From contig JAEWVF010000117.1 of assembly GCA_023459215.1 (NCBI GenBank), positions 1 to 13,674 on the forward strand: a stretch of DNA of 13,674 nt, in the 5' to 3' direction. The notes beneath the pieces are model-generated. The model was not told where the DNA came from and ran no database searches. It saw only the letters and a program-made list of their open reading frames with translations. The translations under genes were made by a program, and so were the position numbers. Source of the stretch: Chloroflexota bacterium (lineage in GTDB: Bacteria > Chloroflexota > Anaerolineae > Anaerolineales > Villigracilaceae). Every line of letters begins with the position of its first letter. The first letter of the stretch is position 1. This document shows, one piece after another, positions 1 through 6,169 of the stretch.

Positions 1-10
1 GGTATTTTTT

Positions 11-108
11 GTACACGGAAAACGCGGAAAACACAGAGAAACACGGAAAAATCGTTGTTTAAAAAGCCCTTTCCGTGCGTTTCCGTCAATTCCGTGTGTT
101 CCGTGTAC
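11..108. repeat. Imperfect inverted repeat of CACGGA-like units
   Basis: Two 39-nt arms (11-49 and 70-108) are reverse complements at 30 of 39 positions and enclose a 20-nt AT-rich spacer. Both arms start from the same GTACACGGAA block and are internally built of short (A)CACGGAA-like units. No ORF of note and no tRNA-like fold covers the segment. It lies downstream of the leuS terminator, so it is intergenic. It resembles the dispersed CCGTGTTTTCC-type intergenic repeats seen in several environmental bacterial phyla, but that comparison is from memory and the family is not identified here. It could fold as a long hairpin in RNA or a cruciform in DNA. Confidence 0.6.
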
Positions 109-139
109 GGGTTTTCACGGTAAATCCCAGAGAGCCAGA

Positions 140-179
140 ATAAAAAGAAACATCCCGCACGCGGCATGGTGCGGGATGT
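140..179 (-). terminator. Intrinsic terminator of leuS
   Basis: An 11-bp perfect stem (150-160 with 169-179) closes an 8-nt loop. Read on the minus strand it is followed by TTCTTTTTATT. It starts 13 nt after the leuS stop codon, which is the expected place for the end of the leuS transcript. Confidence 0.85.
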
Positions 180-191
180 CTTTGTCTTGGC

Positions 192-2666
192 TTACACCAC
201 GATATTGATTAGTCTCTTCTGTACCACGATCACCTTCTTGGGTTCCTTGCCCTCCAGGTGTTTCCGCACCGACTCGCTGGACATCGCCAGGGATTTGATT
301 TCCTCGTCGCTGGCCTCGGCTGGAACGGTCAGGCGGTCGCGCAGCTTGCCGTTCACCTGCACCGGGATGGTGATTTCATCATCCTTGGCGGCTTCTTCGT
401 CGACGGCGGGCCATTTCTGGGTATGGACGCTGTATTTCTGGCCCAGCGCCTCCGTCCACAGCTCTTCGGCGATGTGCGGTGTAACCGGGGCCATCATCCG
501 GGCGTAGATGTTCAGAGCTTCCTTCCACTCCGCCGAACCGGCTGCCCCGGCTTCGCGCGCCTTGTACAGATCATTCAGCAGCGACATCAGCCCGGAAACA
601 ATCGTGTTGAACTCGAAGCTCTCGAAGTCGCGCGTAACCTTTTTCAAAGTCTGATGCACCTTGCGGCGCAGGTCGCGCAAAATATCGGCCTGAGCGGAGC
701 CTTGCGAAGTCGAAGGCTCGTCCGTGAACAGCGTCCAGGTGCGGCGCACCCAGCGCGAGGAGCCTTCGATGCCCTGGCTGTCCCAGGGAGCGCCCATATC
801 CCAGCGCGCAAAGAACATCAGGTAAGCGCGCACCGTATCGGCGCCATAGCGATCCACCAGCAGGTCGGGCGCAACCACATTCCCGCGGCTCTTCGACATT
901 TTCTCGTTGTCCTCGCCCAATACCATGCCCTGGTTGCGCAGTTGCGTCATCGGTTCGGGGCCTTCGGTAATGCCCATATCGCGCAGCGCCTTGTGGAAGA
1001 AGCGTGTGTAAATCAGGTGCATGTTGGCGTGTTCGATGCCGCCGGTATAGGTATCGACCGGCATCCAGTAGTTGTATTCTTTATCATCGAAAGGCCCGTC
1101 GTTATACCAGGGACTCAGGTAGCGCAGGTGATACCACGATGAACACATGAAGGTATCCATCGTATCGGTCTCGCGCGTGGCTGGTCCGCCGCAGACTGGG
1201 CAGGTGGTTTTCGACCAGGTCGGGTGCAGTTTCAGCGGCGATTCGCCGGTCGGCTTCCATTCCACGTCCTCGGGCAGGGTCACCGGCAGTTGCTCGTCCG
1301 GGACCGGGTTCCAATCGTGTTTTTCGCAGTAAACCATCGGGATTGGCGCGCCCCAATAGCGCTGGCGCGAAATCAACCAGTCGCGCAGCTTGTAGGTGAC
1401 AGCCAGCTTGCCGATGCCCTTTTCCTCCAGCCATTTGGCCACAGCGATGATGCCGGGGTTCTCCTTGCCCTTTTTATCGTTGACGGATGTCCCGTTAAAC
1501 TGGGCTGAGTTGATCATCACGCCGCCGCCGGTATAAGCGGCTTCCATCGTAGCCCCATCCAGGAGCGCTTCACCCTCGGGTTGGATGACCGGGATGATGG
1601 GCAGCTCAAACTTGCGGGCGAAGGCAAAATCGCGCTCATCGTGGGCCGGGACAGCCATAATCGCGCCGGTGCCGTAGGTCATCAGAACGTAATCCGCGAT
1701 CCAGATTGGGATTTTCGCGCCGTTGACCGGGTTGATGGCGTAACCGCCGGTAAAGACGCCGGTCTTTTCCTTGTCCACCGCTTCGCGTTCGATGTCGCTC
1801 TGGCGGGCGGCGGCGGCCTTGTAGGCCTCGACGGCAGCCTTTTGCGCGGGCGTGCTGATTTTATCCACCAGCGGATGCTCGGGCGATATAACCATAAAGG
1901 TCGCGCCCCAGAGTGTATCGGGCCGGGTGGTGAAAATTTCCATTTCATCGCCAGATTCGGTCTTGAAAATCACCGCCGCGCCCTCGCTTTTGCCGATCCA
2001 GTTGGTTTGCAGGGTTTTGACGCGCTCGGGCCAGTCGATACCTTCGTAGCTTAACAACTCATCGGCATACTGGGTGGTTTTGAAAAACCATTGCGACAAA
2101 TCCTTCTTGATGACGGGTGTGCCGCAGCGTTCGCAGTGCCGGTCATCGCCCCAGACTTGTTCGCGGGCCAGGGTGGTGTTGCAGGTCGGGCAGAAATCGA
2201 CCGGCGACTTTTTGCGATAGGCCAGGCCTTTTTTGTACAACTGGATGAAGAACCACTCCGTCCATTTGTAGTAGTCCGATTCGCACGAGACAGCTTCGCG
2301 CCGCCAGTCGAACATGGCGCCCATCGAGCGCAGTTGTCCGCGCATGCGCTGGATGTTGTCGCGGGTGCGCACCATCGGGTGGATGCCGCTTTTGATGGCG
2401 GCGTTTTCAGCGGGCAGGCCGAAGGCGTCGAAGCCCATCGGGAACAAAACGTTATAGCCCTTCATACGCATGTAACGCGCGCGCGCATCGGAGGGGGTCA
2501 TCGCGTACCAGTGGCCGATGTGCAGGTCGCCGCTCGGGTAGGGCAGCATGGTCAAGGCGTAGTGCTTGGGTTTGCTTTCGTCAATATTCGAGTGATACAG
2601 GCCATCGGCTTCCCATTTGGCCTGCCATTTGGGTTCGATCTCTTTCGGATTGTAGGCTTTACTCAT
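192..2666 (-). CDS. leuS: Leucyl-tRNA synthetase
   Basis: Class Ia aminoacyl-tRNA synthetase that charges tRNA-Leu with leucine in the cytoplasm. It has 824 residues, normal for bacterial LeuRS. The catalytic signature HIGH is at residues 49-52 and KMSKS at 589-593. A zinc-ribbon cysteine set is visible (C159, C162, C178, C181), with a second CPVC pair further on. The CP1 editing domain is intact: the threonine-rich TTRPDT motif is at 246-251 and the editing aspartate is D343 in AHDERD. The start is fixed by GAGGAG a few bases before the ATG. The gene is preceded by a leucine T-box and a 46-codon small ORF and followed by its own terminator. A REP-like sequence (689-716) encodes an unusual Ser/Thr/Gln-rich loop around residues 650-660, between the catalytic core and the anticodon-binding domain. 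That loop is naturally variable in length, so function should be kept. Identity is certain. Confidence 0.98.
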   Translation of the reverse strand: MSKAYNPKEIEPKWQAKWEADGLYHSNIDESKPKHYALTMLPYPSGDLHIGHWYAMTPSDARARYMRMKGYNVLFPMGFDAFGLPAENAAIKSGIHPMVRTRDNIQRMRGQLRSMGAMFDWRREAVSCESDYYKWTEWFFIQLYKKGLAYRKKSPVDFCPTCNTTLAREQVWGDDRHCERCGTPVIKKDLSQWFFKTTQYADELLSYEGIDWPERVKTLQTNWIGKSEGAAVIFKTESGDEMEIFTTRPDTLWGATFMVISPEHPLVDKISTPAQKAAVEAYKAAAARQSDIEREAVDKEKTGVFTGGYAINPVNGAKIPIWIADYVLMTYGTGAIMAVPAHDERDFAFARKFELPIIPVIQPEGEALLDGATMEAAYTGGGVMINSAQFNGTSVNDKKGKENPGIIAVAKWLEEKGIGKLAVTYKLRDWLISRQRYWGAPIPMVYCEKHDWNPVPDEQLPVTLPEDVEWKPTGESPLKLHPTWSKTTCPVCGGPATRETDTMDTFMCSSWYHLRYLSPWYNDGPFDDKEYNYWMPVDTYTGGIEHANMHLIYTRFFHKALRDMGITEGPEPMTQLRNQGMVLGEDNEKMSKSRGNVVAPDLLVDRYGADTVRAYLMFFARWDMGAPWDSQGIEGSSRWVRRTWTLFTDEPSTSQGSAQADILRDLRRKVHQTLKKVTRDFESFEFNTIVSGLMSLLNDLYKAREAGAAGSAEWKEALNIYARMMAPVTPHIAEELWTEALGQKYSVHTQKWPAVDEEAAKDDEITIPVQVNGKLRDRLTVPAEASDEEIKSLAMSSESVRKHLEGKEPKKVIVVQKRLINIVV
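689..716 (-). repeat. REP-like element inside leuS
   Basis: On the minus strand this 28-nt stretch begins CCTTCGACTTCGC and ends CTCAGG. The same two blocks, without the 9-nt insert between them, recur at 3071-3090 in the leuS leader. In leuS it is read in frame as a low-complexity Ser/Thr/Gln/Ala loop. That composition is unlike LeuRS sequence around it. It is probably a captured copy of a dispersed intergenic repeat; the repeat status is inferred from only two copies. Confidence 0.45.
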
Positions 2667-2719
2667 TCTTACTCCTCGGTGTTTGGAGTCAAAAATCTCC
2701 AGGTTTTTGCAAAAATATT

Positions 2720-2860
2720 TTACTTACGCCAACTCACACGGCGTGAACGGACAGGCACGGGTTGAAGCACGGGTTGGGAGGCGGGCGCGCGAAGAAGACG
2801 GCCAAGCAGGCTGCGGGCATGTTGCAATGTTTTCCTGACGCTTTGGGTTATCTTTTTCAT
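2720..2860 (-). CDS. 46-residue basic small protein upstream of leuS
   Basis: Small ORF of 46 codons starting MKKITQSVRK and ending VSWRK. It is preceded by AGGAGG with a 5-nt spacer, one of the best Shine-Dalgarno sites in the window, so translation is likely. It lies between the T-box attenuator (its leader ends about 26 nt upstream) and leuS (start 53 nt downstream), hence under leucine T-box control. The product has 8 Arg, 4 Lys and 6 Leu and almost no acidic residues. Residues 4-23 show an i/i+4 hydrophobic pattern (I4, V8, L12, L19, L23) suggesting a cationic amphipathic helix, followed by a Pro/Val-rich tail. No known family is recognised. It could be a genuine microprotein, a ribosome- or RNA-associated peptide, or a leader ORF that couples translation to leuS. 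Confidence 0.6.
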   Translation of the reverse strand: MKKITQSVRKTLQHARSLLGRLLRAPASQPVLQPVPVRSRRVSWRK

Positions 2861-2885
2861 CACGGCCTCCTGACAAGAAGTGGTT

Positions 2886-2923
2886 AAAATAAAAATTTCC
2901 TCGTCCACACTGGGACGAAGAAA
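2886..2923 (-). terminator. T-box attenuator terminator
   Basis: An 11-bp stem (2913-2923 with 2896-2906, one G-U pair) encloses a 6-nt loop and is followed on the minus strand by TTTTTATTTT. It begins 11 nt after the T-box consensus, in the position of the competing terminator in transcriptional T-boxes. This indicates control by attenuation and not by sequestering the ribosome binding site. Confidence 0.9.
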
Positions 2924-3070
2924 TTGAACGCTCTCCGCGGTACCACCCGGCTTGTAACGCAAAATGATATTTTGCATTACCTCTTTGGTTGCGATAACGG
3001 GCATTCCCGGCGCTGGCTACTCTGATTCACCGGCGCAGCCTCCCATCTTGGGAATAACAGGCGAGTTCGG

Positions 3071-3090
3071 CCTTTCGACTTCGCTCAAGG
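3071..3090 (+). repeat. REP-like element in T-box Stem I
   Basis: This 20-nt block begins CCTTTCGACTTCGC and ends CTCAAGG. It shares its two end blocks with the element in leuS (689-716), in the opposite orientation. In the leader RNA its ends (CCTT and AAGG) can pair as a small hairpin on the 3' side of Stem I just before the specifier loop. It may be a repeat insertion in a variable part of the riboswitch. Confidence 0.35.
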
Positions 3091-3187
3091 CGATGTCTTT
3101 GCGCTCCCGTTGGGCGCTGTGCTGGGCTTCCACCTCGCTTCCCCAACTCGCTGACGGGATGACGTACTACTCCTGTCCTGGCTTTTG

Positions 3188-3216
3188 AAAAAGGGCGGGT
3201 CACAGACCCGCCCTTT
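3188..3216 (-). terminator. Intrinsic terminator after tRNA-Ala(GGC)
   Basis: A perfect 11-bp GC-rich stem (3190-3200 with 3206-3216) has a 5-nt loop. On the minus strand it ends in a short run of five T. It starts 7 nt past the 3' end of the tRNA and ends only about 8 nt before the base of T-box Stem I. It therefore separates the tRNA unit from the leuS leader while leaving no obvious room for a new promoter. The short T-run suggests it may leak. Confidence 0.8.
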
Positions 3217-3222
3217 GCTTTG

Positions 3223-3295
3223 TGGACCCAGAGGGATTCGAACCCTCGGCCTTCTCAATGCCATTGAGACGCGCTCCCAACTGCGCTATGGGCCC
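3223..3295 (-). tRNA. tRNA-Ala (anticodon GGC)
   Basis: A 73-nt cloverleaf. The 7-bp acceptor stem GGGCCCA/TGGGTCC contains the G3:U70 wobble pair, the classic alanine identity element, with discriminator A. The anticodon stem TCTCA/TGAGA encloses loop ATGGCAT, giving anticodon GGC for codons GCC and GCU. The T-arm has the normal GTTCGAATC sequence. CCA is not encoded after the discriminator. It is the second gene of a tandem pair and is followed by an intrinsic terminator. Confidence 0.97.
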
Positions 3296-3357
3296 ATTTC
3301 TTTTCACAAAGCGAAGCCGATTTTACATGACAATTTCCATTTCGTCAACTGTCAAAG

Positions 3358-3430
3358 TGGACCTGAGGGGATTCGAACCCCTGGCCTCCTCAGTGCGATT
3401 GAGGCGCGCTCCCAACTGCGCTACAGGCCC
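3358..3430 (-). tRNA. tRNA-Ala (anticodon CGC)
   Basis: A 73-nt cloverleaf closely similar to its neighbour. The acceptor stem GGGCCTG/CAGGTCC again has G3:U70 with discriminator A. The anticodon stem CCTCA/TGAGG encloses loop ATCGCAC, giving anticodon CGC for codon GCG. CCA is not encoded. It is the first gene of the pair, 62 nt upstream of tRNA-Ala(GGC) and about 11 nt downstream of the predicted transcription start. Confidence 0.97.
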
Positions 3431-3447
3431 AACAACAAAGCCCAATG

Positions 3448-3476
3448 ATTTTAGCTGAGGCAGGGGGGAATGTCAA
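3448..3476 (-). promoter_or_regulatory. Sigma70-type promoter of the tRNA-Ala pair
   Basis: On the minus strand a perfect TTGACA (3476-3471) is separated by exactly 17 bp from TAAAAT (3453-3448). The predicted start near 3441 lies about 11 nt before the first tRNA, as expected for a stable RNA promoter. No other convincing promoter is found upstream of the leuS T-box, so it may also supply leuS transcription by read-through. Confidence 0.85.
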
Positions 3477-3539
3477 GAAAAGCGCGCCGCCAGTTTTGCT
3501 GTAAAATTGGGTATCCAACCAAATTGTAAGGATGTTTCC

Positions 3540-4250
3540 ATGGCCGAATCGAATTCTTCCCGACCCGCTTATCGCATTACCGACCTGCAGGATGATGACC
3601 GTCCGCGCGAACGACTGCAAAACCTGGGGCCGCAGGCGCTTTCCAATGCCGAATTGATTGCCATTTTGCTGCGGGTCGGGGTGCAGGGTGAGAATGCTGT
3701 CCAGGTTGGGCAGCGTTTGTTGCAAAAACTTGGCGGGATCGCCGGCATCCATCGCGTTCCGTTTGATGAGCTGCTCCACCAGCACGGCATCGGCGAGGCC
3801 AAGGCGGCCCAGATCAAGGCGGCCATCGAACTCGGACGCAGGCTGACGCTCGAATCACCCGAGGAGCGCCCAACCATCAACTCCCCGGCTGATGCGGCCG
3901 TTTTGTTGCAATACGAGATGCAGGCGCTCGAACAGGAACACCTGCGGGTGATGCTGCTCGACCGGCGCAATCGTGTGCTCGAAATTGTCGACCTGTATCG
4001 CGGTTCGGTCAGTTCGTCGCAAATCCGGGTTGGGGAAGTTTTTCGCGAGGCGGTGCGCAAGAACGCTTCGGCCATTATTGTTGCCCACAATCATCCCAGC
4101 GGCGACCCAACTCCCAGTCCGGACGATGTTGCTGTAACCCGCGCCATCTTGCAGGCGGGCAAACTGCTCGATGTGGATGTGCTCGACCATCTGGTGATTG
4201 GTCAGGGGCGCTGGGTTTCGCTGAAAGAGCGCGGGTTGGGATTTTCCTGA
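3540..4250 (+). CDS. radC: RadC family JAMM-domain protein
   Basis: A 236-residue protein of the RadC/DUF2466 family, historically linked to DNA repair; its biochemical role is unresolved. The N-terminal half holds a helix-hairpin-helix-like region (about residues 60-100, with HGIGEAKAAQIKAAIELGRR). The C-terminal half is a JAB/JAMM metal-binding fold: H183-x-H185-x7-S193-x2-D196, with an upstream acidic residue near E133. All zinc-site residues are present, so it should bind metal. The ATG at 3540 is chosen because AAGGA lies 7 nt before it. An in-frame TTG at 3507 would add 11 residues that the family does not need. A TAAAAT at 3502-3507 could be its -10 box, but no good -35 matches it. It is transcribed divergently from the tRNA pair and ends at a terminator. 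Confidence 0.95.
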   Translation: MAESNSSRPAYRITDLQDDDRPRERLQNLGPQALSNAELIAILLRVGVQGENAVQVGQRLLQKLGGIAGIHRVPFDELLHQHGIGEAKAAQIKAAIELGRRLTLESPEERPTINSPADAAVLLQYEMQALEQEHLRVMLLDRRNRVLEIVDLYRGSVSSSQIRVGEVFREAVRKNASAIIVAHNHPSGDPTPSPDDVAVTRAILQAGKLLDVDVLDHLVIGQGRWVSLKERGLGFS

Positions 4251-4286
4251 AAAACGGCGACCAGGAATCGGGTGGGGTGCGCGGCG

Positions 4287-4312
4287 CACCCGCTTTAGCG
4301 GGTGTTTCTTTC
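4287..4312 (+). terminator. Intrinsic terminator of radC
   Basis: A 7-bp stem CACCCGC/GCGGGTG with a TTTA loop is followed by TTTCTTTC. It lies about 37 nt after the radC stop. An overlapping alternative hairpin, GGGTGC/GCACCC (4275-4291), shares the left arm, so the two folds exclude each other. Confidence 0.7.
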
Positions 4313-4377
4313 GGCGCAAAAGCGGCTTTTTAACGGTTTTTTCTTCAAAGGGGGCTGTGCGCTTTTCGATTCAACCC

Positions 4378-4408
4378 TTGACTCTGACCTTGCCGGAGGG
4401 TCTATACT
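4378..4408 (+). promoter_or_regulatory. MerR-type promoter with 19-bp spacer and operator dyad
   Basis: TTGACT (4378-4383) and TATACT (4403-4408) are good -35 and -10 boxes but are 19 bp apart. That over-long spacing is the signature of promoters activated by MerR-family proteins, which untwist the DNA. An imperfect dyad (GACC at 4386-4389 with GGTC at 4399-4402) is nearly centred in the spacer, where MerR dimers bind. It sits directly before a merR-family gene, so autoregulation is likely. Confidence 0.8.
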
Positions 4409-4414
4409 TCGGAA

Positions 4415-4434
4415 CGTTGAAGGCCTTCACAACG
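4415..4434 (+). promoter_or_regulatory. Palindrome at the predicted transcript start
   Basis: A perfect 12-nt palindrome TGAAGGCCTTCA (4418-4429) extends to an imperfect 20-nt dyad with CGTTG and CAACG ends. It begins at the predicted +1 and ends before the ribosome binding site. It could be a 5'-end mRNA hairpin or a second protein-binding site. Function is not known. Confidence 0.45.
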
Positions 4435-4451
4435 TACAAAGGTAGATGCCC

Positions 4452-5819
4452 ATGATCAAAGTTGGTGATTTTGCTAAGCTGGCGCGGGTTTCGATCAAAA
4501 CCCTGCACCACTATGGCGAGCTGAAGTTGCTCCAGCCGGTGCACATCGACCGTTTTACCGGTTACCGGTATTACGAGTTGGAACAATTGGCCATCCTGAA
4601 CCGTATCCTGGCCTTGAAGGACCTGGGGTTTTCGCTGGAACAGATTGCCCAGTTGCTCAATGAGAAACTGTCCACGGCTGAGATGCGCGGGATGCTGCGT
4701 ATGAAGCAGATGGAACTGGCTGTCCGCTTGGAGGAAGAACAGGCCCGGCTGGCGCGGGTGGAAGTCCGCTTGCGCCAACTGGAGCAGGGCCGCCAGGCTG
4801 CGGCGGTGGATGTTGCGCTCAAGGAAGTGCCGGAGCAGACGGTTTTGCTGGCGCGCGTGGTTGCGGCCAACGAGGCGATGCTGCTGCCTGCGCGCCAGGG
4901 CTTGCAAACCCTGCTTGAAGCTCAGCTTGAGCGCGCCCAGCTCAGGCCGGCCAGCCCCTGGTTTGCCTTCCTGAACGAGCTGCCCCATGCCGAGGATGAC
5001 CTTGAGATTGCCCTGGCGGTGGGGGTCAACCTGCGCAGCGGTCAGCGTCAGGGGGATTGGCAGGGCAGCCCGGTTGAACTGCAAACTTTGCCTGGAGTTC
5101 CCAGTATGGCTTCGTTGGTGCATTGCGGCGAGTATGCCACCCTGCCGCAAACCTATGCTGCGCTTTATGCCTGGATGCAAGATCATGCTTACCAACTCGC
5201 TGGCAATTGTCGTGAAATCTACCTTTCCGAAGATGGCGTTAATGCCATCCTGAACAATGGCGGCAGCCACGGCTTGATCGAGGCCCAGTGCCCGGTTGAG
5301 AAGGCGCGTGTGCCGCTGGCAATTCACTCTGACTTGGAGAAGGAAGGAACAATCATGGAAACAAAAATTGTCAACAAACCCGCCTTTAAGGTGATCGGGA
5401 TGTCTTATATCGGCAAGAACGAGCAGGGCGAGATTCCCCAGATGTGGGGCCGGTTTATCCCGCGCATCAACGAACCCCGCCGAATTGATCCGGGTTCCAG
5501 CTACGGTGTCTGCTTTTCAGAAGTTGCCGGGGCGGCGGACGGTGAGTTCGAGTATATCGCCGGGGTGGAAGTTGCCGATGAGCAGTTCGTCCCGGCGGGG
5601 ATGGTCTGCCGGGATGTCCCGGCGCACAAATACATCGTTTTTACCCATCACGGCAAGCTCGAAAACCTGGGTGAAACCTATCATTACATCTATAACACGG
5701 GCCTGACCCAGGCTGGCGTCCAGGTTCACCCCTCGCGCTTCGACATGGAAGTCTACACCAGCGAGTTCATGCCCGACTCGGATCGCTCCAAGCTGTACAT
5801 CTATGTAGCCATTCAGTAG
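4452..5819 (+). CDS. MerR-family regulator with two effector-binding domains
   Basis: 455 residues, much longer than a usual MerR or BmrR protein (about 270-280). Residues 1-70 are a MerR winged-helix DNA-binding domain (GYRYYEL at 37-43). Residues about 72-112 form a Glu/Arg-rich coiled coil for dimerisation. Residues about 120-290 are a GyrI/BmrR-like effector-binding domain. A second domain of the same superfamily, more like stand-alone effector-binding proteins, spans about 302-455. The junction codes for a methionine (M302, ATG at 5355) with GGAAGG 7 nt upstream, so a separate 154-residue product could also be made. The start at 4452 is preferred over the in-frame ATG at 4446 because AAAGG is 9 nt upstream rather than 3. 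The ligand is probably a hydrophobic or cationic compound by family analogy. No efflux pump lies next to it. Confidence 0.9.
   Translation: MIKVGDFAKLARVSIKTLHHYGELKLLQPVHIDRFTGYRYYELEQLAILNRILALKDLGFSLEQIAQLLNEKLSTAEMRGMLRMKQMELAVRLEEEQARLARVEVRLRQLEQGRQAAAVDVALKEVPEQTVLLARVVAANEAMLLPARQGLQTLLEAQLERAQLRPASPWFAFLNELPHAEDDLEIALAVGVNLRSGQRQGDWQGSPVELQTLPGVPSMASLVHCGEYATLPQTYAALYAWMQDHAYQLAGNCREIYLSEDGVNAILNNGGSHGLIEAQCPVEKARVPLAIHSDLEKEGTIMETKIVNKPAFKVIGMSYIGKNEQGEIPQMWGRFIPRINEPRRIDPGSSYGVCFSEVAGAADGEFEYIAGVEVADEQFVPAGMVCRDVPAHKYIVFTHHGKLENLGETYHYIYNTGLTQAGVQVHPSRFDMEVYTSEFMPDSDRSKLYIYVAIQ
5342..5357 (+). promoter_or_regulatory. Internal ribosome binding site and start codon
   Basis: GGAAGG (5342-5347) is followed after 7 nt by an in-frame ATG (5355) exactly where the second effector-binding domain of the MerR protein begins. 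This could be a relic of a gene fusion or an active internal start giving a 154-residue sensor domain without DNA binding. Confidence 0.45.
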
Positions 5820-5841
5820 CGCACTGTTCTGCGAGAAAGCG

Positions 5842-5876
5842 AAACCGGCCCAAAAGGCCGGTTTTATCTTTTTTAT
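5842..5876 (+). terminator. Intrinsic terminator of the merR-family gene
   Basis: A perfect 9-bp stem AAACCGGCC/GGCCGGTTT (5842-5850 with 5856-5864) has a 5-nt loop and is followed by a T-rich tract including TTTTTT. It lies between two convergent genes. On the minus strand the same stem is followed by CGCTTTCTC, so it could also weakly end the acylphosphatase transcript. Confidence 0.88.
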
Positions 5877-6169
5877 CTGCTGCTGCGCACGTGGAAATCG
5901 CCAAATTCGCCGCTGGCCGGGAGCCACTCCAGATGGGATTCGTCCACCCGCGAAGCGCGTGGGCCGGCGCGGACCAGCAGGGCAAATTCTTCGAGATCGG
6001 CGCGCTGCCCTTCAGCGAGCGCTTCGACCTGGTCGTAGCCAACGTTGCGCACCCAACCGGTCAGGCCGATGTTTTGGGCGGCATGGGCGACGAAGGCGCG
6101 GAAGCCAACCCCTTGCACCCGGCCGGTGACCCGGATGTGCAGGCGTTCGTTAGGCCTTGTTTGATCCAT
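5873..6169 (-). CDS. acyP: Acylphosphatase
   Basis: A 98-residue small cytoplasmic enzyme that hydrolyses carboxyl-phosphate bonds such as acetyl phosphate. The family signature GRVQGVGFR holds the phosphate-binding arginine (R24). The second motif GWVRNVGYDQVEALAEG holds the catalytic asparagine (N42). Length is normal. The gene overlaps the end of the upstream peptidase gene by 20 nt, so translation is probably coupled, and it is the last gene of the rseP operon. Its natural substrate here is unknown. Confidence 0.95.
   Translation of the reverse strand: MDQTRPNERLHIRVTGRVQGVGFRAFVAHAAQNIGLTGWVRNVGYDQVEALAEGQRADLEEFALLVRAGPRASRVDESHLEWLPASGEFGDFHVRSSR

Larger units (their letters stand above)
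2886..3182 (-). promoter_or_regulatory. Leucine T-box riboswitch (leuS leader)
   Basis: Transcribed on the minus strand. The hallmark T-box sequence GGGTGGTACCGCGG is at 2948-2935. Its UGGU matches the NCCA end of a tRNA with discriminator A, as tRNA-Leu has. Stem I is recognisable at its base: ACAGG (3176-3172) pairs with CCTGT (3061-3057). This helix abuts an internal loop with AGUA (3171-3168) on one side and GAA-CUC (3068-3063) on the other. CUC is the specifier codon and means leucine, agreeing with the downstream leuS. A Stem II-like hairpin follows (about 3040-3009), then the conserved CCGTTATCG block (3001-2993) and a 12-bp Stem III (2954-2965 with 2969-2980, 3-nt loop). The attenuator follows. 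Uncharged tRNA-Leu should stabilise the antiterminator and allow leuS transcription. Confidence 0.92.

Noticed and set aside
11..108. CRISPR-like array
   Set aside because: The units are shorter than CRISPR repeats, arranged as an inverted repeat, and have no regular spacers.
258..1142. Long plus-strand ORF opposite leuS (also 1581-2054 and 2091-2765)
   Set aside because: The opposite frame encodes unmistakable LeuRS; these ORFs have no family features and arise from GC-rich codon bias.
3185..3458. Plus-strand ORFs coding for GPRGIRTLGL- and RGFEPLAS-like peptides
   Set aside because: They are the antisense of the two tRNA-Ala genes. Such peptides are a well-known annotation artefact.
3507..3539. 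TTG start for radC 33 nt upstream
   Set aside because: The ATG at 3540 has a better ribosome site and matches the normal RadC N-terminus.
4371..5327. 318-codon minus-strand ORF opposite the MerR gene
   Set aside because: Rich in Gln/His/Leu as expected for a mirror of the real gene, and it covers the MerR promoter. No ribosome site or domain.
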